DNA of 64,000 nucleotides from Gossypium raimondii. Taxonomy: Eukaryota; Streptophyta; Magnoliopsida; Malvales; Malvaceae. The stretch lies in assembly GCF_025698545.1 (NCBI RefSeq), contig NC_068573.1:6329001-6393000 (forward strand), read 5' to 3'. Positions within the stretch are counted from its first letter, which is position 1. Each line of letters opens with the position of its first letter. Shown in pieces: positions 35,136 to 46,738 of this stretch. A program made the position numbers and the translations under genes. The notes under the pieces were generated by a model. It made no database searches. It was not told the DNA's origin and worked only from the letters and a program-made list of their open reading frames with translations.

Positions 35136-37322
35136 ATGGCAACTTTGAAAATCTTCTTCTTTGTCCTTTTGATCCAATGCACTGTATTCACTGGCTCTTC
35201 TCGTCAGTTGAAGAAGAGCAACATAAATATTGATAGCTATGGTGACAATACATTCAATGTCATTAGCTTTGGAGCTATTGGGGATGGAAAGAAGGATGAT
35301 TCTAAGGTTTTCTTTTCTTTTTTTTCCTTTTAATTTTATCTGCTGTGTGTGGTGCTAATTTTAAGGACTGGTGTTGTATGCCTACTGATAATAAATGCTT
35401 GGCTTAATGTCGTGTATAATGTAATATGTATGTACTGTAGGGGTTTAAGCGTGCATGGGATGCTGCTTGCGATTCATCAACTCCGTCACCAACCTTTCTT
35501 GTACCTCAAGGAAGACGTTTCTGCTGCAACCTTTAACTTTCAACGGCAAACATTGCAACTCTAATAACATTACTTTCCAGGTATTTCAATCTATCTTTCT
35601 CTACTTCCATTGTAAATTCAGTTATATATATTTAGCAATAGTACCAGTAGTGTATAAAACTAAGGATATATAATATTGTATTAATCAGAAACTTTGCATA
35701 TAAACTGGGGTGCAGATTGATGGGAGAATCATAGCCCCAACCAAACCTTCTACATGGGAATGCAATACAAATTGTCACCATTGGATTGGCTTTCAGAATT
35801 TCGATGGTCTCCACATTCAAGGATCTGGTATCATCAATGGCCAGGGAGATAATTGGTGGAAACTTTCTTGCAAAGATAACCAAAAGGTAATTGTTTATAT
35901 TGTAGTTCAAGCACATAAGATTTTACATTATGGTAAAACTTTCTTGTTGGGTTTTACTGATATATACATGTCCATTGCTCTTTGTAACAGTCGTGCCAAC
36001 TTCGAAACCAACGGTATGTGTTCAAATTTCAAGTTTTCAGTTTCTAAAGATATTTTACAAAGATATACTAAGAAGAAACATTGACATAAATTGTGTATAC
36101 TGTAATTGTATGAGAATTATGTGGCTTTTGGTTTTAGGGTTTTATGATAGGACACTCCAAGAATGTAGATATGAAAGGTTTAACCTTTGAAGACAGTCCC
36201 AAAATGCACATTGCATTTGAAGACTCTACTTCGATTCATGCCACTCAACTTACAATCAAAGCTCCGGAAACAGCCCCAACACTGATGGCATTCACATCCA
36301 ACGTTCCACCAATGTCTCTATCCACAATACAACCATTCAAACTGGTTTCTTTCTTTCTTTCTTTCTTTGCTGCTTTCATTTCATTATACTTTCCATATTA
36401 CTTTGTATATATGTTTGTTTTAATATTTTATATATACTTATTCATTAATTCAGGTGATGATTGTATATCAGTTGGAGATGGCTCCAAATATATCAGTATC
36501 ACTAACATCGAATGCGGTCCGGGTCACGGAATAAGGTATGCTCTTTTACAATCATCTTCCTTTCATTGTTTTATGATATTAACTTTCTGTATTAATATCA
36601 CTTTTAATATTTGATTGCCATATGAAGCATTGGGAGCCTTGGAATTATGGGGAAAACTGAGGAAGTTGAATTTGTTCATGTAAGAAATGTTTCTTTCCAT
36701 GGAACAACTAATGGAGTTAGAATCAAAACTTGGCAGGTATATATAATGCATTTCTTTAAAACATATATATTAATAACTATTATATAATCCATAATTAGCA
36801 TTGTTGTGTGTTTAGGGGGGACATGGTCATGCGAGGAACATTAGATTTGAAGATATAACTTCTCATGCTTCAACTCGACCTATTGTTATCGATCAATATT
36901 ATTGCCCTCATAAACAATGCAAGAATCAAGTAAGACGTTAGTTTAATTTACTGATATGGAACTCAACTAGTAGGACAACGTGACTTCTTATTCCCTTATA
37001 GGATTGTTAATGGTTTTTCGTCCATATTTAAAAATATGAAGTGGTCTTAATGTTAACTAGTACCATATATATTTTGCAGACAACAGCTGTGGAGATTAGC
37101 AACATAGCTTATGAGAACATCAATGGCACATCACATAAAGAAACAGCAGTGCAACTTTCGTGCAGTGAATCCAGTCCTTGTAGAAACATTACCATGAAAA
37201 TATTAACTTGAGAAATGAGAAGCAAAAGGCAAAACTTCATCATATTGCCTCAATGCTCATGGCTTGAGAAATGGAAGGTCCATCCTAATGTACCTTGTTT
37301 GGACAAACATGATAATTTCTAG
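35136..37322 (+). pseudogene. polygalacturonase (GH28) copy D, nine exons, six 1-nt deletions
   Basis: Exons at 35,136-35,306, 35,441-35,580, 35,716-35,886, 35,991-36,013, 36,138-36,344, 36,454-36,535, 36,628-36,736, 36,816-36,929 and 37,080-37,322, all with GT/AG borders. A signal peptide (residues 1-22) starts it. The GH28 catalytic marks 'GDDCISVGDGS', 'GPGHGI' and 'RIKTWQ' are present. The family's NTD motif lies at a frame break. Secreted polygalacturonases hydrolyse pectin in the wall, and the full length would be about 421 residues. One base is missing in each of exons 2 (about 35,513), 4 and 5 (about 36,278), and three in exon 9 (about 37,198, 37,228, 37,276). No nonsense substitution is seen. 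It is either a young pseudogene or an assembly with indel errors. Confidence 0.85.
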
Positions 37323-37622
37323 ACTATTTTTTTTAATTAACACATAGCAGATGGTAAATTTTATGAATTTGATTATGTTTTAGTGTAAATGTATTTTTGA
37401 GGATTATTTTATAAAGTAAATATTTGTTTAAGATGGATGATTGATTCTCCCCTTTAATGAAAAATATGATTTACAAGTAATGAGAAATTGCATATATATG
37501 AATGAGCATTGAACAAAACTAAGAACGATGAGCTGATTGTTTTTCATTGAAACTATATATATATATATATACCTATTATGGCTGAAGAAAGAACTTAAAA
37601 AACTTGAGAGAAAAACATTAAA

Positions 37623-37695
37623 TGGAGATGCGGGGTATCGATCCCCGTACCTCTCGCATGCTAAGCGAGCGCTCTACCATCTGAGCTACATCCCC
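37623..37695 (-). tRNA. tRNA-Ala (AGC), copy D
   Basis: Identical to copy B over all 73 nt: G3:U70, anticodon AGC, intact T arm and discriminator A. AAAAA on + at about 37,611-37,615 supplies a terminator on the minus strand. It lies 301 bases past the polygalacturonase stop, transcribed toward it. Confidence 0.95.
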
Positions 37696-39078
37696 TTGAT
37701 GCTTCAATTTTTAATTTCACACTCATAATGAAAATCCAAATTGCCCAAAGTTTATAGAAATCGCTTTCCTCTTGCAATGTTCTGAACTTTCTTGGCCTGC
37801 TTGGAATACTCATATTTTTCAAATATCTACAATTAAAATTAGGTAATTTATTAATGAATTAAAAAATAATAATAACTAGTGATAAATATTTAATATTCAT
37901 ATGTAATTCCATAAAATGTTTAAGTTAGTCTAATTCAATTAAATTTTTTATGTCTAATCGCATTAATACACAACATGTAAATCATTTACTAAAACTTACC
38001 ATTTGGTACCAGTTGTACCACTTATTCAATAGCATAAAATACATATAAACTTACTATAACATAGTACCAAATCACACCAAGTTATAAAACATACCTCATA
38101 TGCATTTTCAACTACTATTTTGTCTTTCATTATTCCACACATCAACATTATAAGGCAAATTAAGCACATACTAAAATACCAAAACATAAACCAAATATAT
38201 GACTAATATCAACAAAACACATATAGACCAACATTTAACCAAAATAACATATACATGTCATTATAACAAAAATCAAAACATTCAAAAGTACCGATAGAAC
38301 CAATGGATAGTGTGATATAACTCTGACAAGCTTCCAACCCAATCGAGCTTCCAATAATCTGTGAAATAAAGGATAAACAACTAGGTAAGCAATGAATGCT
38401 TAGTAAGCTCGTACAAACTTTAAACATAATATTTCAATTCAATAATAAATTTTATATATTCAATATAAAGCTATACCAATGCCTCAAGATTTATCAACTA
38501 CATAACCACTAGCTCATAAATGAGTAAGTCTATCAACATCATATATATATATATATATTCATTTCTAATTTAATAGGATTTTATAAACATTATACACCAT
38601 CATTAACCTTTTCATAAAACTACAAATAACTTCCTCTACTTATTTTTCATTCTATTTATTAAACATAAACTTAAATAACAACATCAATTAACTAATTAAT
38701 ATATTTATTCATAACATAGGTAAGTTCAACCATAACATACGTAATTTCTCATATATGTAAGTACATTAATCAACTCATCAATCCCTTTTCATCATATCAC
38801 ATTTCAATTATGAACTTACCGTTTCATTTGTATAATACTAGACATAAGTATATACATCAATCATCATATCAAGCTTGACATAAGCCTAATCACCATCATC
38901 AATACACAAGTTAGTACATTTATGTATATAACTCATTTTCATGTTTCAAATCACTATCCCATTTTCAATTCCCTTACAATATCATCCAACATCAATCATA
39001 GTACTGTTTTATTTAATTATCCCTATTAACACGACTCTGACTCGGACGAATACACGGATCTAACCAAACACATCAGTT

Positions 39079-39235
39079 TGGCACCTACTGCCTCATTAGA
39101 TAATTCGAAGTAGTAAACTGACATCCAGTGTCTCATTGGTTAAACCGAAGTAAGTTGGCACCCAGTGCCTCATCAAATAAATCTGAAGTAATAAATTGAC
39201 ACCTAGTGTCTCATTGACTCGAAGTCGAAGAAATC
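39079..39235 (-). repeat. short tandem repeat inside the Del/Tekay LTR
   Basis: Four degenerate units of about 40 bases around 'ttggcacccagtgcctcat' with a 'gaagtaa' link. A common internal repeat of this LTR type. Confidence 0.7.
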
Positions 39236-40250
39236 CCTGAACTCTTCCAATCCTATGGCATGTCATCTATATCCGACTCAGCCCGATACAGATAATAAGG
39301 TTCCAATTCATTTTTCAAATACAACCAATATTCATTTCAATTCAAATAATCAATACATTCAATATATATATCAATTTCAATCCATTCGACCAACTTGAAT
39401 TCAATTTAATAACAAAGTGTCAAATACTCAATTTGCACATGCTAACATCTTTTATTTGATTAACAATGTCCCAATTCACACAATTGCTATATAAATAGTT
39501 ATTCACATATCAAACCACAATTGTTTATACATTGGCATTAGCCATTCAATACTCAATTCATGAGTACATAACTCATGTATCTCATTTAGTCACAACATAT
39601 CTTATTTTCACTTATGTTCGGGTCAATATTCAACAATTAACAAATCTTTCAAATTCCTTTAACAATTTACCTTATCGAGATTTTTCATACGAAGAACGAC
39701 TTACGGATAAGAGTACATCATCAACAGAAGCTTATAGAGCTAGTCCACCAGAACACACCAACAGAAGCTCATAAGAGCTGAACAGAAGCTCGTGAGAGTT
39801 GATCCACCCAAATCACTCCAAACAGAAAGTAAAACACGAGAGTTCGCAACAGATGTTGAACCCCGGTTTACTTGGGTAATATTCTGATGTCTCCCTCGAA
39901 TACCACCATACACCAATTTACGAATGTACTCGAATCCCGCATTCAATCCAAACTGAATATTAAATACGATAATATATTTCCAATAATAATTCAATTCCAA
40001 CAATAGAACACACACATATATATATAATATCCATCACCAAATAACATTCACTTTAAGCAAAATTATACAGAATATAGTTCATACGAACTTACTAGGCTAA
40101 ATTGTAGAAATACCAAGATTCAGGGGCATTTTGGTAATTTTCCATTTCTCTCGATTTTCCACCCAATCTTGATCTAAATTAATAATTTCATTAAATTTAT
40201 TAATTTAAATAACAAAACAATTCATTTCATGCAGTTTGTTTTTTGACATT

Positions 40251-42596
40251 TGTCGAAACCATTTTTTGATAAAACAAAAATTTAGTTGTCGACTTTAAAA
40301 ACAAAAACTGGAGTTGCCACCAATCCTTTATCGAGGTGTGATCGGTTCACCTAAAAAATAGTTTTGGCCTACGAAATTTGAGAAAATAGGTTCGGGAGTC
40401 AGTTACGCACGAGGAAGGGTTAGCACCCTCGTAACGCCCAAAAATCGGTACCAAATTGATTATTTAATGTCTTAGTGTCGAGGATTTAAAAAGATCTTTA
40501 AAAAAAACTCAAATGATGAAACTTGAAAAGGATAATCAATTGTTCAAGCTAGATAAAGAAATCGAGACCCAATACGTTAGGGTACAATTTCTCAAAACCC
40601 CCGAACTTTGAATATCACTTTTTAGTTTTTTAAAGAAAATCTTCATTTCGAGAAAGCAAAATGTCATGCGCAATACATTAGGACACCACAAATTAAGTTC
40701 CCGAAAATTATTTTTAAACTTATGCGTTTTGAATAACGAATATTCTCGGTTATTTGGAATTAACAAAGAAAATCGGAACCCAAGACGTTAGGGCTCAATT
40801 TTCTCAAAATCCCTAACTTTGAATATCGTTTATATTTTAAAAGCCTTTGAATAAAAATAAAAATAAAAATAAAAATAAAAAATGATTTTAATGTTTTGAC
40901 AAAATCAAAATACATTTTAAAAGATATGTTAAAAATGTGAATGCAATATGAAACAAAAATTTAAATTTAAATTATATGTACACATAAGTATGATATATAA
41001 ATGAATTTTGCAAATATGTATATGGATATGAGAGAAAAAAAATGCATAAGCATTATAAAATGTTAATGTATATATCTATATGAATACATAAGTCATAAGA
41101 ATAAAACAATAATAAAACACATATAAAATATATTCATACATTTAAAAAAAGTATAAATATAATATATTAGTAAATATAAAAACATGGAAAATATTTATAA
41201 TAGCTTTGAATAGAGTATAAAAATATATATGTACACATTATAAAAAAACATATATAAATTATAAAATATGGGAAACGATAAATATTATGAAATAAAATGT
41301 GTATATTTATATATAAAAAACTATAAAAATAATAATAATAATAATAAAATATGTATATAGAATATATATTTAAAACGTTTTAAAAATATATATGTATTAA
41401 TATGCATATGCGCATATAAATAAGTATAATAATAATAATATATCATATAATAATAAACTAATAACAATACAGTAATAATAATATAAACAGTATTAAAAAT
41501 AATAATAAATAAATAAAACTAAAATAACAAACTAAAGGTTAAGTAAAAAAAAGGCAGAATTTAAAGGTTAAATTCCTAAAAAAAAAAACAAGAAAGGGAG
41601 CAAATTAAAACATGCGTAAGTGGAGGAGGCCCAAAAAACAATTTACCCAAACCACCCAAAGCATTGCGCAACATTGGATTAAATCAAAACATTAATAATG
41701 TTTCATGAAAAAATTTGAAAATAATAAAAAGAAGCGATTTTGAAAATAATAAAAACATGAAGGGTCCGAATTATAAATAACCCATCAACTTAAAACATGT
41801 GGATCTAATCGGGTTTTGGGTCAGGTCATACGGGCATTCAGGTACACCAAATACAGCGCCGTTTTTTAAATCAAATAAAAACCCCTTTTCCAACCCTAAA
41901 AACCATTTTCTTTCTTTCTTTGAAGTTGCGCCGTATCTCTGCCCTCAAAACCCTTCCCTTGCTCCAATGGCAACGAAATGAAGGAGCTTCAACGACGCCA
42001 CACCGGTAAGTTTCTCTCTACTCCCTTTCTTTATTCTTTTTTTTTTTTGTTTTTATAAACGAAAAAAAAACAAAAACAAAGTAAAAACAGTAAAAAACAA
42101 AAGGAAAAACAAAATCTATCACCTTCAAAAAACGTTTTTCTCCTGTAATTTCTTTTTTAATTTTCAATACAAAATTTTGCTAACCCCTATTACAGATTCG
42201 ATTTCCCTTTTTATACCCTCCCCCCAAATCTTTTCCATTTGCTGCATATCTCCTCTTAATGTTGTTCGTGGTTCCTTTGTTGCCAGTATGTGGAAACTGC
42301 CCGGTGTGCTGATCGTGACTTGTTTCAAGAAGACTAGAGGAAACGTGCAAGGCTGCTGAAAGTGGGAGAGGCAACGTGGGGCGACATTCGTGGAGGCGAG
42401 CGAGGGAGTCGTGAGGCACGTCCTAGGGTTTCTGACTCCTTTGCCAAAAACATGTTGTAGGCCAATAGGGCCGATTTCTGCTGTTTGGGTTAAGCTATTG
42501 GGCCGATTGGGTTATTTGTAAAAATGGAATGTTTCTTGAATTTTTATTATCTTGAAGGTTCATTTAGTTGGGCCCGGGCTAAAATGGCCTATTACA
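40251..42596 (-). mobile_element. solo LTR of the Ogre-like family, nested
   Basis: On the minus strand it starts TGTAATAGG (42,596) and ends GGTTTCGACA (40,251). Its terminal ~600 bases match the end of the Ogre-like LTRs here ('gtaacgcccaaaaat', 'gactcccgaa', 'gattggtggc' in reverse). A perfect 5-base duplication ACATT flanks it (40,246-40,250 and 42,597-42,601). At 2,346 bases with no internal region it is a recombined solo LTR lying inside the Del/Tekay LTR. Confidence 0.9.
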
Positions 42597-43629
42597 ACAT
42601 TTTTACAAAATTATCCCTAAAATTTTACTTTTATTCAATTTAGTCTTTGAGCCCAAATCATGCAAATTAATCATTTTTAATGCAAGCCCATGCTAGCCGA
42701 GTATTCATGGCATTCAATACAGCCTAATTTTTCAATAATTTGACAACAAACCCTTGTATTTTCACTATTTCAACAAATTAGTCCCTAATCAAAAAATTCA
42801 TCAAAATTACTTAATAAAATACTTTTAAATATCAACCAACATCTCAAATTCATCATTTAGTAACTAAAATCATATATATGCATCAATGGAAACATTCAAA
42901 ATCTTTAACAAAATAAAAAACTAGAGTAAATTTTAGTTGGACCTAATTGTAACAATCTCAAAAACATAAAAATTACAAGAAACAGGTAAGAATTGAACTC
43001 ACATTAAGAAAAATTGAAGAACCAGCTCAAGAGCTCTCCCATGTCTGTTTTTGAACCGAAAATTGGAAGAAGAATAAAGAATTGCCTAGAAGCTTTCTAA
43101 TTTCACTTTTATTTTATTTTAATTTCAATTTAATTACAACTTTGCCATTTATGGCTTTATTTTATTATTTTTCCCATGTTATGCTGCCTCATCTTTTCAT
43201 TTAGGCATAATTTCTATTTTGGTCCTTCTTTACTTATTAATCAAGCCATTTAGTCATTTTATTATTATAATTAGTAAGTTTTGCACTTTTTTCAGTTTAG
43301 TCCTTTTAATTAATTAACTGTCGAAATGTTAAATTTTTTCAACGAAACTTTACTACTACCTTAATGACACTCTGCAAATATTTATAAAAATATTTACTGC
43401 TCGTTTATAGAAATGAGGCCCCGATACCTCATTTTCTAAAATAACTTGAACTAGTGTTTTATCACTCGAATCTAATAATTCATTATAAAACATAAATTAC
43501 TAATTCAAAATTTTTTTTAAAACCATATTTGACTCATAAATATTAAATAATAAAATGTACAAGCTTACTCGCTAAATTTGATGGCCTCGAACCACTGTTT
43601 CCGAAATCACTGAAAATCGGGCTGTTACA

Positions 43630-43883
43630 GTTGAAGTTTTTCATTCATATTTAAAAATGAAGTAACCTTAATGTTAATTACTATATATATTTTGCAGACA
43701 TCAGTTATGCAACTTTTATGCAGTGAGACCAGTCCTTGCAGAAACATCACCATGAAAAACATGAACTTGAGAAATGAGAAGCAAAAAGGCAAAACTTCAT
43801 CGTATTGCCTCAATGCTCATGGCTTGAGAAATGGAAGGGTCCATCCTAATGTACCTTGTTTGGACAAACATGATAATTTCTAG
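43630..43883 (+). pseudogene. polygalacturonase copy E: intron end and last exon
   Basis: 43,634-43,698 matches intron 8 of copy D up to TTTGCAG. The exon (43,699-43,883) keeps the GH28 C-terminus in frame ('NAHGLRNGRVHPNVPCLDKH') to a TAG. About 60 bases are missing just after the exon start, where the sequence jumps from 'acatcagtt' to 'atgcaactt'. No upstream exons exist, because the LTR lies there. No tRNA follows. Confidence 0.85.
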
Positions 43884-44290
43884 ACTTTTCGTAAATGCAC
43901 AATTACTTTATCAATTTTACCATCGAGTAGTTTAAGAGTATTTTTTTAAAAAAAAATAGTATTATATATTTCAGTACATTGAGATTTAGTATACTAGCTT
44001 TATAAATTAATTACATCTAATTGAAAACATTTTATTAAATAATAATCATAATTAGAGTTTGATAAAAGCTCTTTTAAAATTTCATATTTCAATTTACATC
44101 TTCAAGAAGAAAAAAATATATGTTGTAAACACATTTAACACTAATAAAGATAAAAATATAATTAAAAATCCATAAATTATAAATTAAATTTATATTATTT
44201 TAAATTAGATTTTTTTTTCATAATTTGTCAATAATTTCTTTCAATATTTACAAATGTAATGAAAAATTATTAGTACATTTAATTAAATTA
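43884..44290. other. AT-rich spacer
   Basis: No gene seen between polygalacturonase fragment E and the NMD3 promoter. Confidence 0.5.
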
Positions 44291-44300
44291 ATTTTATTCT

Positions 44301-44450
44301 GGCCCAGAAAATTATAATTTTAATGTTTAGGCCCAAACAATTAAGTGAAACCCGCTACAATATGGGTCAAAAGGCCCATTACACTCCCAAAAATAAAAAA
44401 GAAACAAAAACGAAAATGGCTTTCGCCTTCGGCTTTATATTATAGGGTTT
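44301..44450 (+). promoter_or_regulatory. NMD3 promoter: site II and telo-box motifs
   Basis: Three GGCCCA motifs (site II, TGGGCC on the other strand) lie at 44,301, 44,330 and 44,373. An AGGGTTT telo-box-like motif lies at 44,444-44,450. This pair of elements is typical of plant ribosomal-protein and ribosome-biogenesis genes, fitting NMD3. A possible TATA-like 'tttatatta' lies at 44,434. Confidence 0.7.
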
Positions 44451-44908
44451 TGAGAGCATTTGCTCATTTTCTTCTTTCTTTTTTCTCGCAGATTAGCGGT
44501 GTATTGGCGGTGACAGCCATAAAGGTAATTTTTTTTAAAAAAATCTGGCTTAAATTTGTTTCTTCAATTTTCTTGTTTCCAATAATTTTGTAGTATCAGT
44601 TTTAATGAATTCGTTCTTTTTATTTTTATTTTTTGGGATTTTGATGTTCTTTTGCATATTGAATTAGATTTTTTTAATTATTTTAGTGTGATTGAGATGT
44701 CTTATTTATACAAGTAACTCTCTGAATATGTTCACTTCAAAGATTGTTCTTAAAATTCATTTTATTTGCTTTCATTAAAAATATTATAAATCTGAGTTTT
44801 TCTTGTTCTAAATTAGGGATTTTGTTGATTTTTTTTATGATTGTAAAAACCAGAAGGTTAACTTTTGTGTTCTGCCCTTAGTTTCTGTTTCTTTTAGCTG
44901 TTTATGAT

Positions 44909-44930
44909 ACACACACACACACACACACAC
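44909..44930. repeat. (AC)n microsatellite in the NMD3 leader intron
   Basis: Eleven AC units in the 5' UTR intron; likely length-polymorphic. Confidence 0.9.
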
Positions 44931-45217
44931 GTATAAAATCATCCTTTTGCGCCGATGGTCAGCCATGCTTGTAAATAGGTTGTCTTGTTGAATATGTTGG
45001 AACTTATATGGATTATCTCCGGTTTTACTCATTTTAACGTCGGTTGCTGTTGTTTTAATTAATGATGTTGTTAAACAGCAGCTTTTAAGCTAACCATTCA
45101 TCAGGACAGACATACGATTGACTTGCTTGTTTCTAGTTATTAGCTTTATCCGCCATCGATGTATGTTGCTTTGAGCTGCTATATACTTATGATTATCTTC
45201 TTTATGGAACAGTTGCT

Positions 45218-46738
45218 ATGGCATCAGATATGTTTGTGGTTCCTCAAACAAGAGGTACTGTCTTGTGTTGCAAATGTGGTATTTCAATGGCGCCAAATCC
45301 TGCCAACATGTGCGTAACATGTTTGAGGTCTGAAGTTGACATCACGGAAGGTTTACGAAAGCATGTGACCATTATGCATTGTCCCGATTGTGATAGCTAC
45401 TTGCAGCCCCCAAGAACTTGGATAAAAGCTCAGTTGGAATCGAAGGAGCTCTTGACATTTTGTGTGAAACGGCTGGAGACTGATTTGAAGAAAGTTAGGC
45501 TGGTAAATGCTGAATTCATTTGGACTGAACCACATTCTAAGAGAATCAAGGTCAAGCTGAAGGTTCAAAAAGAGGTTCTTAATGGAGCGATTTTGGAGCA
45601 ATCTTATGTTGTTGAGTATGTTCAACAAGATAACATGTGTGACTCTTGTACGAGGTTTCAGGCGAATCCTGACCAGTGGGTGGCTTCTGTGCAACTCAGA
45701 CAGCGTGTATCCCACAGACGAACCTTCTTTTATTTGGAACAGCTCATCCTGAAACATGATGCTGCTGCCCATGCCATTAAAATCAAGCAAATGGATCAAG
45801 GAATTGATTTTTTCTTTGCTAACAGGAGTCATGCTGTGAAGTTTGTCGAATTTTTAGGTAAAGTTGCTCCAACAAAGAGTAGACATGACAAACAGCTTGT
45901 GTCTCATGATCCCAAGAGTAATAATTACAATTACAAGTACACGTTCTCGGTCGAAATATCCCCCATTTGCCGTGAGGATTTGATTTGTTTGCCTCCAAAG
46001 GTGGCTACTAGTTTGGGGAACCTTGGTCCGCTTGTGATCTGCACGAAAGTTACGAACAACATTACGTTGTTGGATCCGTTTACTCTGAGGCAGTGTTTCT
46101 TGGACACTGACCAGTATTGGAGGCATTCCTTCAAGTCCCTACTTGGTAGCAGGCAACTGGTGGAATATGATGTCTTTAACATTGAAGTTGTTTCTCCTGA
46201 ATATAATCTTGGGGGCTCGAAATATGTAATGGCAGATGCTGAGGTGGCTCGTGTAAGTGATTACGGGAAGTTGTTTTACATAAGAACACATCTAGGCCAT
46301 ATTCTAAAGCCTGGAGATCGTGCACTCGGGTACGATCTTTATGGGGCCAACAGTAATGATATCGAACTCGATAAGTATAGAGGACTTGTCCTTCCTGAGG
46401 CAATTCTGATAAAGAAGAGCTATGAAGAAAAACGCCAGAAGAAGCGTGGGAAGCCTCGCCCATGGAAGCTTAAGTCCCTCGATATGGAACTAGACGAATC
46501 TAAAGGTAGAGCGAACGAACAGAAGCTGGACACAGAATATGAAGAGTTCTTGAGAGATTTGGAAGAGAACCCTGAGCTAAGGTTCAACTTATCACTGTAC
46601 CGTAACAAAGATTACCAGCCATCAGAGATGGTATCGGTGTCAGATGGGGATGATCTGCCTTCGGTTCCATTGGAAGAGTTGCTGGCCGATCTCGAGCTGA
46701 GTGAACAAGAAGATGGTGAAGATAGCATGAGAGAATGA
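45218..46738 (+). CDS. NMD3: 60S ribosomal export protein NMD3
   Basis: The CDS is one intact exon of 506 codons, close to the usual plant length of about 515. NMD3 binds pre-60S ribosomal subunits in the nucleus and is the adaptor by which exportin CRM1 carries them to the cytoplasm. The N-terminal zinc-binding cysteines are visible: C17/C20, C32/C35, C55/C58 and a later 'MCDSC' pair near 140. The tail has a Leu-rich export-signal-like segment 'LEELLADLELSEQ' in an acidic context. The leader is split: a donor near 44,525 and an acceptor 'aacag' at 45,212 bound an intron of about 690 bases, with the ATG six bases later. The promoter carries site II/telo-box motifs. Confidence 0.95.
   Translation: MASDMFVVPQTRGTVLCCKCGISMAPNPANMCVTCLRSEVDITEGLRKHVTIMHCPDCDSYLQPPRTWIKAQLESKELLTFCVKRLETDLKKVRLVNAEFIWTEPHSKRIKVKLKVQKEVLNGAILEQSYVVEYVQQDNMCDSCTRFQANPDQWVASVQLRQRVSHRRTFFYLEQLILKHDAAAHAIKIKQMDQGIDFFFANRSHAVKFVEFLGKVAPTKSRHDKQLVSHDPKSNNYNYKYTFSVEISPICREDLICLPPKVATSLGNLGPLVICTKVTNNITLLDPFTLRQCFLDTDQYWRHSFKSLLGSRQLVEYDVFNIEVVSPEYNLGGSKYVMADAEVARVSDYGKLFYIRTHLGHILKPGDRALGYDLYGANSNDIELDKYRGLVLPEAILIKKSYEEKRQKKRGKPRPWKLKSLDMELDESKGRANEQKLDTEYEEFLRDLEENPELRFNLSLYRNKDYQPSEMVSVSDGDDLPSVPLEELLADLELSEQEDGEDSMRE

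Larger units (their letters stand above)
37960..43629 (-). mobile_element. Del/Tekay-type LTR, interrupted by a nested solo LTR
   Basis: On the minus strand the element begins TGTAACAGCCCGATTTTCAG at 43,629, the characteristic start of a cotton chromovirus LTR. It continues to 42,602, is interrupted by the solo LTR 40,251-42,596, and resumes from 40,250 down to roughly 37,960 (left end not fixed). The part at 38,360-38,930 matches the window start. The right border cuts cleanly into polygalacturonase copy E intron sequence. No coding region is present, so it is probably a solo LTR. Confidence 0.65.

Noticed and set aside
35710..36084. 124-codon ORF as an independent gene
   Set aside because: It is polygalacturonase exon 3 read through into intron 3.
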